In this document: positions 23,731 to 34,753 of the stretch, one piece after another
Position numbering within the stretch: the first letter of the stretch is position 1
How the letters are laid out: every line of letters begins with the position of its first letter
Source: Methylophilaceae bacterium
GTDB taxonomy: Bacteria; Pseudomonadota; Gammaproteobacteria; Burkholderiales; Methylophilaceae
Assembly (NCBI GenBank): GCA_014378915.1
Contig: JACMMS010000022.1
Location: 1 to 61,714, forward strand
DNA: 61,714 nucleotides
Reading direction: 5' to 3'
Notes under the pieces: model-generated
The model's input: the letters and a program-made list of their open reading frames with translations, nothing else
Database searches by the model: none
What the model was told of the DNA's origin: nothing
Program-made: the position numbers and the translations under genes

Positions 23731-26700
23731 CTATTTTTTCAGGCTTAAACGTCCAAGTTTTGGAGTCAGTAATTCACGCCACCAAATACTAAGCCTATCA
23801 AGGTAAAGGTAAACCACTGGAGTGGTGTATAGGGTGAGCATTTGGCTAAAAATAAGCCCGCCGACAATGGCGATACCTAATGGCTGGCGTAACTCGTGGC
23901 CTTCGCCAGAGCCTAAAGCTAGCGGCAATGCACCTAGCAGTGCGGCTATCGTGGTCATCATAATTGGCCGGAAACGTAGTTGGCAGGCTTCATAAATTGC
24001 GTCGCGCGAGCTTAATCCCCTTGTACGCTCTGCATTTATGGCAAAATCTATCATCATAATGGCATTCTTTTTGACGATGCCAACTAACAATAACACGCCT
24101 ATCATCGCCATTATATTGAACTCAACTTCAAACAGCAGCAAAGCCAATAACGCACCAACTCCAGCTGATGGCAAAGTGGATATGATGGTCAACGGATGAA
24201 TATAACTCTCATACAGAACACCCAATACAATGTAGATGGTGAGCAAAGCCGCCACAATTAACCATAGTTGATTACTAAGAGATTGCTTAAATATCTTAGC
24301 CGTACCCTGAAAATCTCCATGCACATTATCGGGCACGCCTATGCGCTTCATCTCATTATTAATGGCTAATGTAGCGTCAGATAATGAAACTTTCTCTGGG
24401 AGATTAAACGAAAGTGTACTTGCCGCAAATTGCCCTTGATGGTTCACAGACAGCGTTGTGTTAGTCGGACCAAAACTAGCGAATGTCATCAAAGGTACTG
24501 CTGTATTGGTACCATCTGCTTTAGGTACAATTATTTGTACATCACGCAATGCTTCTGGACTTTGCCAGAACTCTGGTGAGGCTTCCATGACCACTTTGTA
24601 CTGATTTAACGGATTATAGATAGTGGATATTTGGCGCTGCCCAAATAAATTATTAAGTGTTGAGTCTATTTTTTGCATATTAATACCAAGCCTGGAAGCA
24701 GCATCTCTATTGACGTTAATCATGGTCTGCGAGCCTTTATCTTGGCTATCGGTATTCACATCGGCAAGCTGAGGCAATTTAGAGAAGGCTTCTTTAATTT
24801 TAGGTTCCCATATACGCAAATCCGTTAAATTATCGGCTTGCAAAGTATATTGATATTGGGCGCCAGAAGAGCGACCGCCTACACGGATATCTTGATCTGC
24901 CTGTAAAGTGAGTTTAGAGCCAGTTTCGTGCGAGGTTTTTTTTCTAATCCTTTCAATAAACTGGTCACTCGTTACATCACGCTCTGAAGCCGGTTTTAAC
25001 GCAATCATCATACGCGCAGTGTTACGTGAGCCACCGCCAGTGGCTGCGCTAAAGGCCTGCACAGCAGGATCTGCTTTAATAATCTCAGTATAACGATTGA
25101 GTTTCCCCAACATCGCTTGATAAGAAATTGCCTGATCTGCAACGATATTACCCGTAATGCGGCCACTATCTTGTTGTGGGAAAAAGCCTTTTGGTACAAC
25201 AGTGTACAACCAAACATTTAAAACGACGGTGGCAAGTAGAATCAACATCATCAATGGGCTAAACTTAAGTGCCCATGCTAAAGAGCTTGCGTAGCCACTT
25301 TGCATAGACTCCAATATTTTTCGCGCAAAACGCGCTAATTTACGTTCTTTTTTAGCCCAGTCAGGTTTTCTGCTTCGCAACAAATAAGCACACATCATTG
25401 GCGTAGTGGTTAATGAAACGACTAATGAAACTAACACAGCAACTGCCAATGTGATGGAAAACTCACTTAAAAATCGACCAACCAAGCCCCCCATCATGAT
25501 GACAGGAATAAAAACCGCAACTAAAGAAATACTCATAGAAAGCACGGTAAATCCAACCTCTTTAGCACCTTGTAATGCAGATTCAAAAGGGCTTAAACCA
25601 TCCTCGATATGGCGAGAAACGTTCTCCAACACAACCACCGCATCATCAACAACAAAGCCTGTAGCGACAGTGAGTGCCATCAACGATAAGTTATCCAAGC
25701 TAAAACCAAATAAATACATGGCTGCAAAAGTAGCAATCAGCGAAACAGGCACAGCAACGGCCGGAATCAATGTAGCACGTGGGTTGCGTAAAAAGACAAA
25801 GACAACAAATATGACCAAGCCTATTGAAATAGCCAATGTGGTTTCAATTTCATGTAATGAGGCACGAATAGACGGTGTACGATCCAATACAATTGAAACG
25901 TCTACAGCACTGGGAATAGAAGACTTTAGCTGCGGCAACAAGGCTTTTACTCGGTCTATAGTTTCAATTACGTTAGCACCAGGTTCACGGCGCAAATGAA
26001 TGAGCACGGCTGGTTTGCCGTTAGCACTACCAAAATTGCGAACATCTTGTACTGAATCTTTAACGGTTGCTAGGTCTGATAACCGCACTACGACACCCTT
26101 ATTAACTGCAATAATCAGATTTGCATATTCAGTGGCCGCTTTCAATTGGTCATTAGCGCCAATTTGCCAATGACGGCGATCATTCTCAACAAAACCTTTG
26201 GGACGATTGGCATTAGTCGTAGAAACTGCGGTACGCACTGTTTCGGTACTAATGCCATAACGTGCTAACGCTAATGGATTGAGCTCTATGCGCACCGAAG
26301 GCTGTGAACCGCCATCTACGTCAACTTGACCAATACCTTCTACCTGAGAAAACTTTTGCGCAACGATAGAATCAGCAACTTCATAAATTTGTGCAGTGGT
26401 CATCGTATCGGAAGTCAATGATATATCCATCACAGGCGCATCAGCAGGGTTCACTTTGCGATACGTTGGGTTGCGGTTCAAACTAGTTGGTAATAGACTG
26501 CGTGCGCCATTAATAGCGGCTTGAACATCTCGTGCAGCGCCATTTACAGGTCGATCAAGGTCAAATTGTAAGATGATACGGCTAGAGCCTAAGTTGCTGT
26601 AAGAAGTCAACTCCGTAACACCAGCGATCCGTCCGAGTGCGCGCTCTAATGGGGTTGCTACAGTTGAAGCCATGGTTTCTGGGCTTGCTCCTGCCAATTG

Positions 26701-26847
26701 CGCTTGTACAGCAATGGTTGGAATATCGACCTGCGGTAATGAAGCTACTGGCAACATCGTGAATGCTAATGCACCAGCTAAAGTGATCCCTATGGTGAGC
26801 AGTGTGGTAGCAACAGGCCTATAAATGAAAAGTCGTGATAAGCTCAT
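23731..26847 (-). CDS. mdtC: MdtC-like RND efflux permease
   Basis: This protein of about 1038 residues is a full HAE1-type RND pump: [17 protein letters not shown] start, twelve membrane helices in two groups, and the proton-relay region [19 protein letters not shown] (helix 4) with the Asp pair. It has two large periplasmic loops and a second half with GVLYESYIHPLTIISTLPSAG. MdtC pairs with MdtB in a 2:1 heterotrimer exporting bile salts, novobiocin and similar compounds. The start is ATG at 26847, five bases after mdtB; an in-frame upstream extension to 26889 lies inside mdtB and is unlikely. Confidence 0.93.
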   Translation of the reverse strand: MSLSRLFIYRPVATTLLTIGITLAGALAFTMLPVASLPQVDIPTIAVQAQLAGASPETMASTVATPLERALGRIAGVTELTSYSNLGSSRIILQFDLDRPVNGAARDVQAAINGARSLLPTSLNRNPTYRKVNPADAPVMDISLTSDTMTTAQIYEVADSIVAQKFSQVEGIGQVDVDGGSQPSVRIELNPLALARYGISTETVRTAVSTTNANRPKGFVENDRRHWQIGANDQLKAATEYANLIIAVNKGVVVRLSDLATVKDSVQDVRNFGSANGKPAVLIHLRREPGANVIETIDRVKALLPQLKSSIPSAVDVSIVLDRTPSIRASLHEIETTLAISIGLVIFVVFVFLRNPRATLIPAVAVPVSLIATFAAMYLFGFSLDNLSLMALTVATGFVVDDAVVVLENVSRHIEDGLSPFESALQGAKEVGFTVLSMSISLVAVFIPVIMMGGLVGRFLSEFSITLAVAVLVSLVVSLTTTPMMCAYLLRSRKPDWAKKERKLARFARKILESMQSGYASSLAWALKFSPLMMLILLATVVLNVWLYTVVPKGFFPQQDSGRITGNIVADQAISYQAMLGKLNRYTEIIKADPAVQAFSAATGGGSRNTARMMIALKPASERDVTSDQFIERIRKKTSHETGSKLTLQADQDIRVGGRSSGAQYQYTLQADNLTDLRIWEPKIKEAFSKLPQLADVNTDSQDKGSQTMINVNRDAASRLGINMQKIDSTLNNLFGQRQISTIYNPLNQYKVVMEASPEFWQSPEALRDVQIIVPKADGTNTAVPLMTFASFGPTNTTLSVNHQGQFAASTLSFNLPEKVSLSDATLAINNEMKRIGVPDNVHGDFQGTAKIFKQSLSNQLWLIVAALLTIYIVLGVLYESYIHPLTIISTLPSAGVGALLALLLFEVEFNIMAMIGVLLLVGIVKKNAIMMIDFAINAERTRGLSSRDAIYEACQLRFRPIMMTTIAALLGALPLALGSGEGHELRQPLGIAIVGGLIFSQMLTLYTTPVVYLYLDRLSIWWRELLTPKLGRLSLKK

Positions 26848-26852
26848 ATTAA

Positions 26853-29800
26853 TTATGCTGTATGCGTATCTGAGCGTTGACCACGCCATTCATTAAGGCG
26901 GGTTGATAGCCTAACAAAAGCTAAATAAATGACGGGTGTAGTAAATAAAGTCAGTGCTTGGCTCACTATCAACCCACCGACCATCGTTAAACCTAGGGGA
27001 TGTCGCAATTCAGAGCCAACACCAGTGCCCAGCATTAAAGGCATTGCTGCTAACAATGCTGCCATAGTAGTCATTAATATTGGACGTAAACGCAACAAAC
27101 ATGCCTGATAAATAGCTTCACGGGCTGTTATACCCTGCTCACGCTGTGCTTCCAAAGCGAAATCGACGATCATGATGCCGTTCTTTTGCACGATACCAAT
27201 CAACAAAATAATGCCGATAATGCCCACTATACCTAAATCGTTACCTGAAATAATCAATGCCAATAACGCACCGATTCCAGCAGATGGCAACGTAGAAAGG
27301 ATAGTCACTGGGTGAATAAAACTCTCGTACAATACACCGAGTACAATATACATCGTGACAATAGCCGCTAAAATCAGAAATAGCTGATTAGCTAAAGAAG
27401 CACGGAAAGCGGTAGTGGCGCCTTGAAACACTAGACGCGTACTTTGTGGCAAGCCAATTTCTTGTTGTGCAGCTTCAATCTCTTTAACGGCCGCACTTAA
27501 CGAAACACCCTGTGCTAAGTTAAACGAAATATTAGCAGCTGGAAACTGCCCCAAATGATTAACAACTAAAGGCGTTTGACGCTCAGTAATTGTGGCGATG
27601 GAATTTAATGGTACTTGTCCACCAGGGGTTATCACGCTATTTGTATTATCTGTTGCGTTAGTAGCTGTAACATAAATTCCTGCCAAGGCATCTGGCCCTT
27701 CACGAAACTCTGGCGCAACTTCCAATACCACGCGATACTGATTGGATTGCGTGAATATATTTGAAATCAACCGCTGCCCAAATGCATTATAAAGTGCGTT
27801 ATCTATTGCCGCCGTTGTAATACCAAGCCTGCCAGCCGCATCCCGATCAATATCTAAATAGGCTTGTAAGCCTTCGTTTTGCATGTCACTCGCTACATCT
27901 TTAAGTAGTGGAGAGTGTTGCAAACGCTGCACCATTTTATCAACACCATTTTCTAATGTATCTGCGTTTGCATCATCCATCATGAATTGGTATTGGCTAC
28001 GACTAATGCGGTCCTCAATGGTTAAATCTTGCACTGGCTGCATGTAGAGTGAGATACCACTCAAAGGTGCAAGGTTATCTTTTAGATGCTGGATAACCGT
28101 TTGCATATTATCTGCGCGCTCTGCTTGTGGCTTCAAGTTAATCAACATGCGCCCACTATTCAATGTCGTATTACTGCCATCTACCCCAATAAAAGAAGAA
28201 ACGCTTTCTACAGTGGGCTCTTTAAGTATGATATCAACCAATGCCTGTTGACGCTCAGCCATCGCGGTAAATGAGATAGATTGCGGTGCCTCAGAAATAG
28301 CCTGAATCACACCTGTGTCTTGTATTGGAAAAAAGCCTTTAGGAACTGCAACATAAAGCAGCACCGTTAAACCCAATGTTCCTAATGCAACGAGTAAAGT
28401 TAAAGCTTGATGATTTAAAACTTTTGTAAGTAATTTGCCATAAAGTTGGATGATATTATCAATCACCGCACCCGCTTTTTTATAAAACCAGCTGCGTTCA
28501 CTTTCAGGCGTATGTTTCAACAAACGTGCGCACATCATTGGCGTTAAAGTCAGTGACACGACTGCGGAAATAAGGATTGAAACTGCCAAAGTAATGGCAA
28601 ACTCGCGGAATAAGCGCCCTACTACATCGCCCATAAATAGCAGTGGAATCAACACGGCGATGAGTGAAAACGTGAGCGAGATAATGGTAAAACCAATTTG
28701 CTTAGAGCCCTTAAGTGCAGCTTCCATCGGCGAATCACCTTGCTCAATGTAACGCGATATATTCTCAATCATCACAACTGCATCATCCACCACGAACCCA
28801 GTAGCAATAGTGAGTGCCATCAAAGTTAGATTATTGATGCTAAAGCCAGCGATATGCATGACGCCAAACGTGCCAACTAGTGACAACGGTACAGCAACGC
28901 TTGGGATTAAGGTCGCTGGAATATTCCGTAGAAACAAGAAAATCACCATCACAACCAGTGCAACAGACAATAGCAACTCAAATTGCACATCATGTACAGA
29001 AGCACGAATAGTGGTAGTACGGTCTGTTAGCACGACAACATTTAACTCGCCTGGCAATGAGTTTTGAATTTGTGGTAATAGTTCTTTCACCCGGTCGACC
29101 ACCTGAATTACATTGGCACCAGGTTGACGTTGAATATTCAATATCACCGCTGGGTCACGATTCGCCCAAGCAGCAAGTTGCGTATTCTCGGCATCTTCTA
29201 CTACATTGGCGATGTCACTAATGCGAATTGGTGCGCCATTGCGGTAAGCAATAACCAAACTACGATATTGATCAGCCGTCTTTAGTTGATCGTTAGTGCC
29301 GATGGTTGAAGCGCGTGCTGCGCCATCAAAACTACCTTTAGGCTGGCTTTGGTTGGCGTTGCTAATTGAAGTGCGTAAATCATCTAAAGTAATACCATAA
29401 GCCGCTAATGATTTAGGGTTAGCTTGCACACGCACTGCTGGACGCTGCCCACCGCTAATCGTGACTAATCCAACACCACTTAATTGAGAAATTTTTTGCG
29501 CCAATCGTGTATCAGCAAGGTCTTCCACCTTGGTAAGTGGTAAAGTTTTTGATGTTAACGCTAAAGTTAAAATTGGTGCATCTGCTGGGTTTACTTTGCT
29601 ATAAATAGGCGGCGTTGGTAAATCTGTTGGCAGAAAATTACTGCCTCCGTTAATTGCGGCTTGCACTTGTTGCTCAGCCACATCGAGGCCCATATTTAAT
29701 ACAAATTGCAAGGTAATCACTGATGCCCCACCAGAGCTGGTGGAAGACATCTGATTCAAACCAGGCATTTGTCCGAATTGACGCTCTAATGGCGCAGTGA

Positions 29801-29987
29801 TTGATGATGTCACTACATCAGGGCTAGCACCAGGGTAGAGTGTCACCACTTGTATCGTAGGATAATCAACCTCAGGAAGTGCTGATAAAGGTAACATGCG
29901 ATAAGCAAGAATACCCGAAAGTAAAATGGCAATCATCAGTAACGTAGTCGCTACTGGACGTAAAATAAATAAGCGGGAAGGATTCAT
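26853..29987 (-). CDS. mdtB: MdtB-like RND efflux permease
   Basis: This 1044-residue RND pump subunit starts [20 protein letters not shown] and has the same fold as MdtC. It has [21 protein letters not shown] in helix 4 and the second-half motif [21 protein letters not shown]. The two permeases are clearly paralogous but distinct over the periplasmic loops, as expected for the MdtB-MdtC heterotrimer. The ATG overlaps the MdtA stop by four bases. Substrates in the family are hydrophobic drugs and bile salts, but the role in this organism is unknown. Confidence 0.93.
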   Translation of the reverse strand: MNPSRLFILRPVATTLLMIAILLSGILAYRMLPLSALPEVDYPTIQVVTLYPGASPDVVTSSITAPLERQFGQMPGLNQMSSTSSGGASVITLQFVLNMGLDVAEQQVQAAINGGSNFLPTDLPTPPIYSKVNPADAPILTLALTSKTLPLTKVEDLADTRLAQKISQLSGVGLVTISGGQRPAVRVQANPKSLAAYGITLDDLRTSISNANQSQPKGSFDGAARASTIGTNDQLKTADQYRSLVIAYRNGAPIRISDIANVVEDAENTQLAAWANRDPAVILNIQRQPGANVIQVVDRVKELLPQIQNSLPGELNVVVLTDRTTTIRASVHDVQFELLLSVALVVMVIFLFLRNIPATLIPSVAVPLSLVGTFGVMHIAGFSINNLTLMALTIATGFVVDDAVVMIENISRYIEQGDSPMEAALKGSKQIGFTIISLTFSLIAVLIPLLFMGDVVGRLFREFAITLAVSILISAVVSLTLTPMMCARLLKHTPESERSWFYKKAGAVIDNIIQLYGKLLTKVLNHQALTLLVALGTLGLTVLLYVAVPKGFFPIQDTGVIQAISEAPQSISFTAMAERQQALVDIILKEPTVESVSSFIGVDGSNTTLNSGRMLINLKPQAERADNMQTVIQHLKDNLAPLSGISLYMQPVQDLTIEDRISRSQYQFMMDDANADTLENGVDKMVQRLQHSPLLKDVASDMQNEGLQAYLDIDRDAAGRLGITTAAIDNALYNAFGQRLISNIFTQSNQYRVVLEVAPEFREGPDALAGIYVTATNATDNTNSVITPGGQVPLNSIATITERQTPLVVNHLGQFPAANISFNLAQGVSLSAAVKEIEAAQQEIGLPQSTRLVFQGATTAFRASLANQLFLILAAIVTMYIVLGVLYESFIHPVTILSTLPSAGIGALLALIISGNDLGIVGIIGIILLIGIVQKNGIMIVDFALEAQREQGITAREAIYQACLLRLRPILMTTMAALLAAMPLMLGTGVGSELRHPLGLTMVGGLIVSQALTLFTTPVIYLAFVRLSTRLNEWRGQRSDTHTA

Positions 29988-31408
29988 TCGACAGCAGGCT
30001 TTGATTTAACACTAACCTTGTGATGCGCTTTTTCTTTGATATTGTCGATGGCTTTGCTATCCGAATCTGCTGAGAGACGTGATAAATCAAGCGTCCTTGA
30101 TATGCCTGCCGCACCCAAATGAGTGCCATGTAGGTCGGGTTTTAACCCGATATTCTCAGCGTGCTTTGTAACATCAAATTTAACATTATCAGCATTATTA
30201 AAACTAGAAGACTCACGCATTGCAAGTTTAACTTTAGCGCCATCACTCAATTTATCAGCGCCATCGACCACCACCTCATCCCCCACATTTAAGCCACTCA
30301 CTATTACTACAAATTCAGCATCAGTTTGGCCAGATTTAACGGGACGTAAACTGACAGTATTTTTACCGTGTAATAAGTAAACATAATCGCCATTTTTACC
30401 ACGTTGCAAGCCAGCAACCGGAATAACAACAGCCGACTTTTGTACATTGACCAACATTTTAACGTTAACAAATTGATTGGGAAACAATGCACCATCTTGA
30501 TTTTTAAATTCTGCGCGCAACTTAATAGTGCCGGTAGTTGCATCAATCTGGTTATCGGCCGTGAGTAAATTACCGCTCGCTAATTTAATTTTTTGACCAC
30601 GATCAAAGGCCTCAACAGGTAAAACCTCACCTGCTTTAATGCGCTGATTAACTGCAGGTAAATTATCTTCTGGAATATTAAATAAAACGCTAATCGGCTG
30701 TAATTGAGTAATAGTGACGATACCGTTAACATCAGCGCTGTGGATCATATTCCCTGCATCAACCTGACGTAGCCCAACGCGACCACTAATTGGCGCTGTA
30801 ATGCGTGCGTAGCTAAGATTTAGTTTCGCAGTATCTACTTGTGCTTGGTCTACAGCTAAGGCGGCACGATACTGATGCACCAATGATGCCTGAGTATCTA
30901 CTTGCTGTTTAGAAATAGAATCTTGGTTAATTAATGTTTTATAACGCTCTGAGTCAATTTGAGCGTTTTCTAGCAAAGCTTTATCTTTATTCAGTTGAGC
31001 ATTTGCTTGTGCTAACTGCACTTGATAAGAACGTGGATCTATTTGCGCGATTAACTCACCCGTTTTAATCATTTGCCCCTCACGAAAGTATAGATTAACT
31101 AATTGGCCATCAATACGAGATTTGACAATAACTGAGTTGCGTGAGGTAACAGTACCTAAAGCATCTTGAAAAACTTTCATATCATGCTGCTCAGCTTTTG
31201 CAACTGAAACTGAAACTGATGTTGGCCTAGCGTTTGGATCAAACTTTTTATCATCAGCTAGTTCTGCCAGGCGGGTTTGATACTTATAAAACCAAAATAT
31301 TGCAACTAACAATATAACAATGAACACTAACCATTTTAAGCCACTTTTTTTTGACTTTTTATTATTTTTTTCTAAACCTAAAACTAATGTACTTTGGTGT
31401 TCATTCAT
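29984..31408 (-). CDS. mdtA: MdtA-like membrane-fusion protein
   Basis: This 474-residue periplasmic adaptor has an N-terminal membrane anchor (about 24-42, [18 protein letters not shown]). It also has the barrel-sandwich lipoyl halves ([20 protein letters not shown] and [18 protein letters not shown]), a helical hairpin between them (about 115-180), and a beta-barrel (about 230-390). Beyond the usual end there is a Lys/Ser-rich tail of about 80 residues, through which a REP-like hairpin (30129-30150) has been translated in frame. It is the first gene of mdtABC-nodT. Its start region carries an inverted repeat at 31446-31467. Confidence 0.92.
   Translation of the reverse strand: MNEHQSTLVLGLEKNNKKSKKSGLKWLVFIVILLVAIFWFYKYQTRLAELADDKKFDPNARPTSVSVSVAKAEQHDMKVFQDALGTVTSRNSVIVKSRIDGQLVNLYFREGQMIKTGELIAQIDPRSYQVQLAQANAQLNKDKALLENAQIDSERYKTLINQDSISKQQVDTQASLVHQYRAALAVDQAQVDTAKLNLSYARITAPISGRVGLRQVDAGNMIHSADVNGIVTITQLQPISVLFNIPEDNLPAVNQRIKAGEVLPVEAFDRGQKIKLASGNLLTADNQIDATTGTIKLRAEFKNQDGALFPNQFVNVKMLVNVQKSAVVIPVAGLQRGKNGDYVYLLHGKNTVSLRPVKSGQTDAEFVVIVSGLNVGDEVVVDGADKLSDGAKVKLAMRESSSFNNADNVKFDVTKHAENIGLKPDLHGTHLGAAGISRTLDLSRLSADSDSKAIDNIKEKAHHKVSVKSKPAVE
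30129..30150. repeat. REP-like hairpin inside the mdtA 3' region
   Basis: TGTAGG (30129-30134) is followed by TCGGGTT, TT, AACCCGA (30135-30150), a 7-bp GC-rich stem with a two-base loop. A GTAG lead and a tight hairpin are the layout of REP elements spread by RAYT (TnpA-REP) transposases. It falls at codons 420-427 of mdtA, in its unusual C-terminal tail. The hairpin at 33617-33636 begins with the same ATGTAGG. Confidence 0.55.
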
Positions 31409-31445
31409 AAAAGTAACCTTAAAAATTTTATTATTTATTCATCTT

Positions 31446-31467
31446 ATTGGAACTAATATGTTTCAAT
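31446..31467. promoter_or_regulatory. Inverted repeat upstream of mdtA
   Basis: ATTGGAAC (31446-31453) and GTTTCAAT (31460-31467) are complementary at seven of eight positions around a six-base spacer, TAATAT. It lies about 38 bases before the mdtA start and 155 bases before the divergent phosphatase gene. It could be the operator of a local repressor; no TetR or MarR gene is in the window. Confidence 0.4.
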
Positions 31468-31622
31468 AGGTTTGTATATTAAATTAATTAACAACATACT
31501 CAGCGTACTCAAATGAGTAACTAAAGTAATAACAGCGAATATTCACATATTAACTTAAGCATTTACCCTAATTTTGGGGAGGCTGTAAAATATTGTAAAA
31601 CTAGTTAAATTAGGTCACTTTT

Positions 31623-32363
31623 TTGCATAACACTCTTCGTATTGCTACTTTCAATATTCACAAAGGCGTCAGCATTTTTAATGCGCGGCTAATGTTGCAC
31701 GAACAACGCGAATTGATTCGAAAGTTACATGCAGATATTGTTTTCCTGCAAGAAGTTCGCGGAAGCCACGCGCGGCATAGAAAATTAACTACTGGTGCGC
31801 AATATGAATTTTTAGCAGATAGCGTTTGGTCAGATTCCGCTTATGGGCAAAATGCTGTGAGGCATGATGGTCATCATGGCAATGCTATACTCTCTAAATT
31901 CCCTATTATGCAATGGGAGAACGAAGATATTTCTGCTAGCCCAGCAGAGCAACGTGGATTATTACATTGTGAAATTGCCATACCGGGTTGGGATCAACCT
32001 TTACATTGCATTTGCGTGCATTTAGGTCTATTTTCAATATGGCGTCGCCAGCAATTAGCTGCGCTCAACAACCGAATCAATAAGCTGGTACCTAAAAACG
32101 CCCCTTTAATTATTGCAGGTGATTTCAATGATTGGACACAAAAAGCGACCGGATTATTGATTGAACATCAGCATTTAAAAGAAGTTTTTGAAGTCATACA
32201 TGGTAAACATGCCCGTAGCTTCCCTGCTTTATTTCCATTGCTTAGACTAGACCGTATTTATACACGCGGCTTTCATATTCAACATAGTGAAGTACATGGT
32301 GGAATCGCTACTGCGCATGCTTCAGACCATGCCGCATTATCGGCCACATTGTATAAGCTATAA
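31623..32363 (+). CDS. Endonuclease/exonuclease/phosphatase-family protein (YbhP-like)
   Basis: This 246-residue protein has all EEP-fold metal-site motifs: RIATFNIHKG (Asn), FLQEVRG (Glu), the His-Leu VHLGLFS, the AGDFNDW pair, and the final SDHAALSA. Members include DNase I-like nucleases and phospholipid or inositol phosphatases. Start is TTG at 31623 (MHNTLRIATF), with AGG upstream; there is no ATG before the first motif. It is followed after 20 bases by a ClsB-like gene, as ybhP is by ybhO/clsB in E. coli, suggesting a role in phospholipid metabolism rather than DNA repair. Confidence 0.85.
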   Translation: MHNTLRIATFNIHKGVSIFNARLMLHEQRELIRKLHADIVFLQEVRGSHARHRKLTTGAQYEFLADSVWSDSAYGQNAVRHDGHHGNAILSKFPIMQWENEDISASPAEQRGLLHCEIAIPGWDQPLHCICVHLGLFSIWRRQQLAALNNRINKLVPKNAPLIIAGDFNDWTQKATGLLIEHQHLKEVFEVIHGKHARSFPALFPLLRLDRIYTRGFHIQHSEVHGGIATAHASDHAALSATLYKL

Positions 32364-32383
32364 ATTAAGCTATATATTAAATA

Positions 32384-33598
32384 ATGAATCCCTTTCTAGA
32401 TAATAATCAAATTGCTTTATTGCGCAGTGGTGCCGATTATTTTCCTGCACTATTGTCAGCTATTAATAATGCTCAACACGAAATTTACCTGCAAACTTAT
32501 ATCTTTGAACCCGACAACACGGGATTAAAGATTGGTGAAGCCTTGAAAAGTGCTGCTTCACGCGATGTTAATGTATATGTGGTGTTAGATGGATTTGGCA
32601 GTAAAGATATTCCAAAAACTTATGTAAATAAGCTACAACTAGCAGGCGTTGAAGTGCTGTTTTACCGACCAAAAATTTCACCTTGGACCTTAAAACGTAA
32701 TCGTTTGCAACGCATGCATCGCAAAGTATCAGTCATCGACGGTGAGATTGGTTTTGTGGGTGGTATCAACATCATTGATGACTTTAATACGCCACACAAA
32801 ACATCGCCTCGCCTCGATTATGCTGTGCAACTACATGGCCCTATTTTAGCGAGCATGCATTTAAGCGTGAAGTTATTGTGGCGCCGACTTTATTTAAAAA
32901 AATTACGCTCTTTAAGGAACAACATCTTAAATACCGAGCAACACAAGCCTATTCAAACTGAATATAATTTGATACACCCAAGTGCAAGCCGAGTTTCCAA
33001 TCAAAATGTAGTAGGTGATATTCGAGCTCGATTTTTACTGCGAGATAATCTATGGCATCGACGTGATATTGAAGATGCTTATCTTTCCGCAATTAGGGCT
33101 GCAAAAACAGAAATTGTGATTGCAAATGCCTACTTTCTCCCAGGCTTGCGATTCCGTCATGCCCTTCGCAAAGCCTCAGAGCGCGGTGTGCGTGTAGTTT
33201 TATTATTACAAGAACGAGTTGAATATTTGCTATTAGACTTTGCCTCTCACGCTCTATATAGTGCTTTTTTAAAACAGGGCATCGAAATTTTTGAGTATCA
33301 TAAAAGCTTTATGCACAGCAAGGTGGCCGTCATTGACCATCATTGGTCTATGGTAGGCTCATCAAATATCGATCCGTTTAGCTTATTAATGTCACGAGAA
33401 GCAAATGTTGAAATTGATAACGCTCAATTTTCTGTTGAGTTAAGGCAAGAGCTACAGCAATCTATGGATGATGGTGCAACTAAAGTGACTGTGGATAGCT
33501 GGCTGCATGGACACATCATGAAAAGATTTTTTTCATGGATAATCTATGGCCTTGTTAGACTGATGATCGGACTTGCGGGCTACAGTACTAATCGTTAA
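32384..33598 (+). CDS. clsB: Cardiolipin synthase B-like phospholipase D family protein
   Basis: This 404-residue protein has two HKD motifs, HRKVSVIDGEIGFVGGINI (about 111-130) and HSKVAVIDHHWSMVGSSNID (about 308-328), each with the downstream GG/GS. The N-terminal IYLQTYIFEPDNTG is typical of ClsB, which joins two phosphatidylglycerols, or phosphatidylglycerol and phosphatidylethanolamine, to cardiolipin. The length matches E. coli ClsB (413). A C-terminal hydrophobic stretch (WIIYGLVRLMIGLAGY) may sit in the membrane. It forms a two-gene unit with the YbhP-like gene. Confidence 0.9.
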   Translation: MNPFLDNNQIALLRSGADYFPALLSAINNAQHEIYLQTYIFEPDNTGLKIGEALKSAASRDVNVYVVLDGFGSKDIPKTYVNKLQLAGVEVLFYRPKISPWTLKRNRLQRMHRKVSVIDGEIGFVGGINIIDDFNTPHKTSPRLDYAVQLHGPILASMHLSVKLLWRRLYLKKLRSLRNNILNTEQHKPIQTEYNLIHPSASRVSNQNVVGDIRARFLLRDNLWHRRDIEDAYLSAIRAAKTEIVIANAYFLPGLRFRHALRKASERGVRVVLLLQERVEYLLLDFASHALYSAFLKQGIEIFEYHKSFMHSKVAVIDHHWSMVGSSNIDPFSLLMSREANVEIDNAQFSVELRQELQQSMDDGATKVTVDSWLHGHIMKRFFSWIIYGLVRLMIGLAGYSTNR

Positions 33599-33616
33599 TC
33601 AAATAACTGCTTTAGT

Positions 33617-33636
33617 ATGTAGGTTTTAGCCTACAT
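33617..33636. repeat. REP-like hairpin downstream of clsB
   Basis: ATGTAGG (33617-33623) pairs with CCTACAT (33630-33636) over TTTTAG. Its ATGTAGG lead and TTTTA loop echo the element at 30129-30150. It lies between the clsB stop and dodecin, a usual place for REP elements. No T-run follows, so it is a poor terminator. Confidence 0.45.
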
Positions 33637-33716
33637 CCAAGTAAATTTTGGCGTGCTAACATTCAATAAGTAATAATAATTCAACTAAACCATTTAACTA
33701 AATTATGGAGATTAAC

Positions 33717-33926
33717 ATGACCGCACACACCTATAAAGTAATTGAACTTGTTGGTTCATCAACCACTGGAACAGATGATGCTATTCAAACTGCGATAGCA
33801 ATGGCATCGCTAACACTTAAAAACTTAAATTGGTTTGAAGTGGTTGAAACGCGCGGGCACATTGTGGATGGGAAAGTTGCCCATTACCAAGTGACGCTAA
33901 AAGTTGGTTTTAGAATAGAAGAGTAA
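33717..33926 (+). CDS. Dodecin family flavin-binding protein
   Basis: This 69-residue protein has the whole dodecin pattern: YKVIELVGSSTTGTDDAI, then AMASLTLKNLNWFEVVETRG (the Trp stacks on flavin) and HYQVTLKVGFRIE. Dodecins form hollow 12-mers that store FMN or riboflavin, or in some species CoA. I start it at the ATG at 33717, preceded by GGAG; an ATG 12 bases upstream overlaps that ribosome site. It stands alone between clsB and the convergent DUF1345 gene. Confidence 0.95.
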   Translation: MTAHTYKVIELVGSSTTGTDDAIQTAIAMASLTLKNLNWFEVVETRGHIVDGKVAHYQVTLKVGFRIEE

Positions 33927-33942
33927 TGGAGAGAAAAATAGT

Positions 33943-34587
33943 TTAACTAATTAAACTGGCGGCTATATTAATAGATAGACCGATAATAGCCGCATTGAAA
34001 AAAAAGCTTAATACCGATTGAAACAATACAACTTTTCGCATATCGCGCGTATTGACGATGACATCTGAGGTTTGTGCGGCAGAAGCAATGGTAAATGAGA
34101 AGTACAAGAAATCCCAATAATCAGGGGTAATAAGTTTGTTAGGAAAAGTTAATGGACGCTGATTTTTTGGTGCCTGATAATAAGTACGAGTGTAGTGCAC
34201 AGTAAATATGGTGCCTACAAAACACCATGAGCCCAAAATAGTAGTTGCAGTAAAAATATAATGCAAAGCACGAAAGCCTCCTGAATGTTTAGCTGCAGAA
34301 AACTCTAAAACTATAGTGGCTAAACTTGCAATAGCGGCTATTGATAGCAAAGCTAAGATAACCACGGCTCGCTTATCTTCTTGGTCTGCAATTTTAATAA
34401 CTTTATCATGCGTGGCATGCACCATTAACCAAGCCATTAGCACTAAGTAAGTCCAAACTGCTGTATTCCATCCAATCAAAATTTTAGATATAAATCGAAA
34501 ATGGCTAGGCATTAATAAAGCAATAAAAATACCCAAAATGATGGCAATTAGTAAACGTGGATGCGGGTGTTTTTTGAGTAGAAACAT
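33943..34587 (-). CDS. DUF1345-family membrane protein
   Basis: This 214-residue protein has about five membrane helices and the family motif DFLYFSFTIASAAQTSDVIVN near residue 160-180, followed by the conserved LFQSVLSFFFNAAIIGL. The function of DUF1345 is unknown. It starts with ATG at 34587 and converges with dodecin. The 166 bases upstream to the ABC exporter start carry the divergent promoters, with no clear operator. Confidence 0.87.
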   Translation of the reverse strand: MFLLKKHPHPRLLIAIILGIFIALLMPSHFRFISKILIGWNTAVWTYLVLMAWLMVHATHDKVIKIADQEDKRAVVILALLSIAAIASLATIVLEFSAAKHSGGFRALHYIFTATTILGSWCFVGTIFTVHYTRTYYQAPKNQRPLTFPNKLITPDYWDFLYFSFTIASAAQTSDVIVNTRDMRKVVLFQSVLSFFFNAAIIGLSINIAASLIS

Positions 34588-34753
34588 TGAAGACTCCCTA
34601 ATTTAGCCTCACTATATCACCCTAAATTAATACTAGTATTTATTTTAAGCGCATCTTAAATGCTTAATGAACGATTAGTAGCTTGCTAAATCATTACAAC
34701 GACACCATTTAAATATTTGGTTTTATTTAAGCTAACAAATAAACTGAGCAAAA

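Noticed and set aside
25406-25999. 197-residue frame on the plus strand inside mdtC
   Set aside because: It is antisense to a conserved RND region, is low-complexity Thr/Asn/Lys-rich and has no start region or family motif; shadow frame.
26848-26889. N-terminal extension of MdtC
   Set aside because: It lies inside the mdtB 3' end and precedes the usual MSLSRLFIYRP start.
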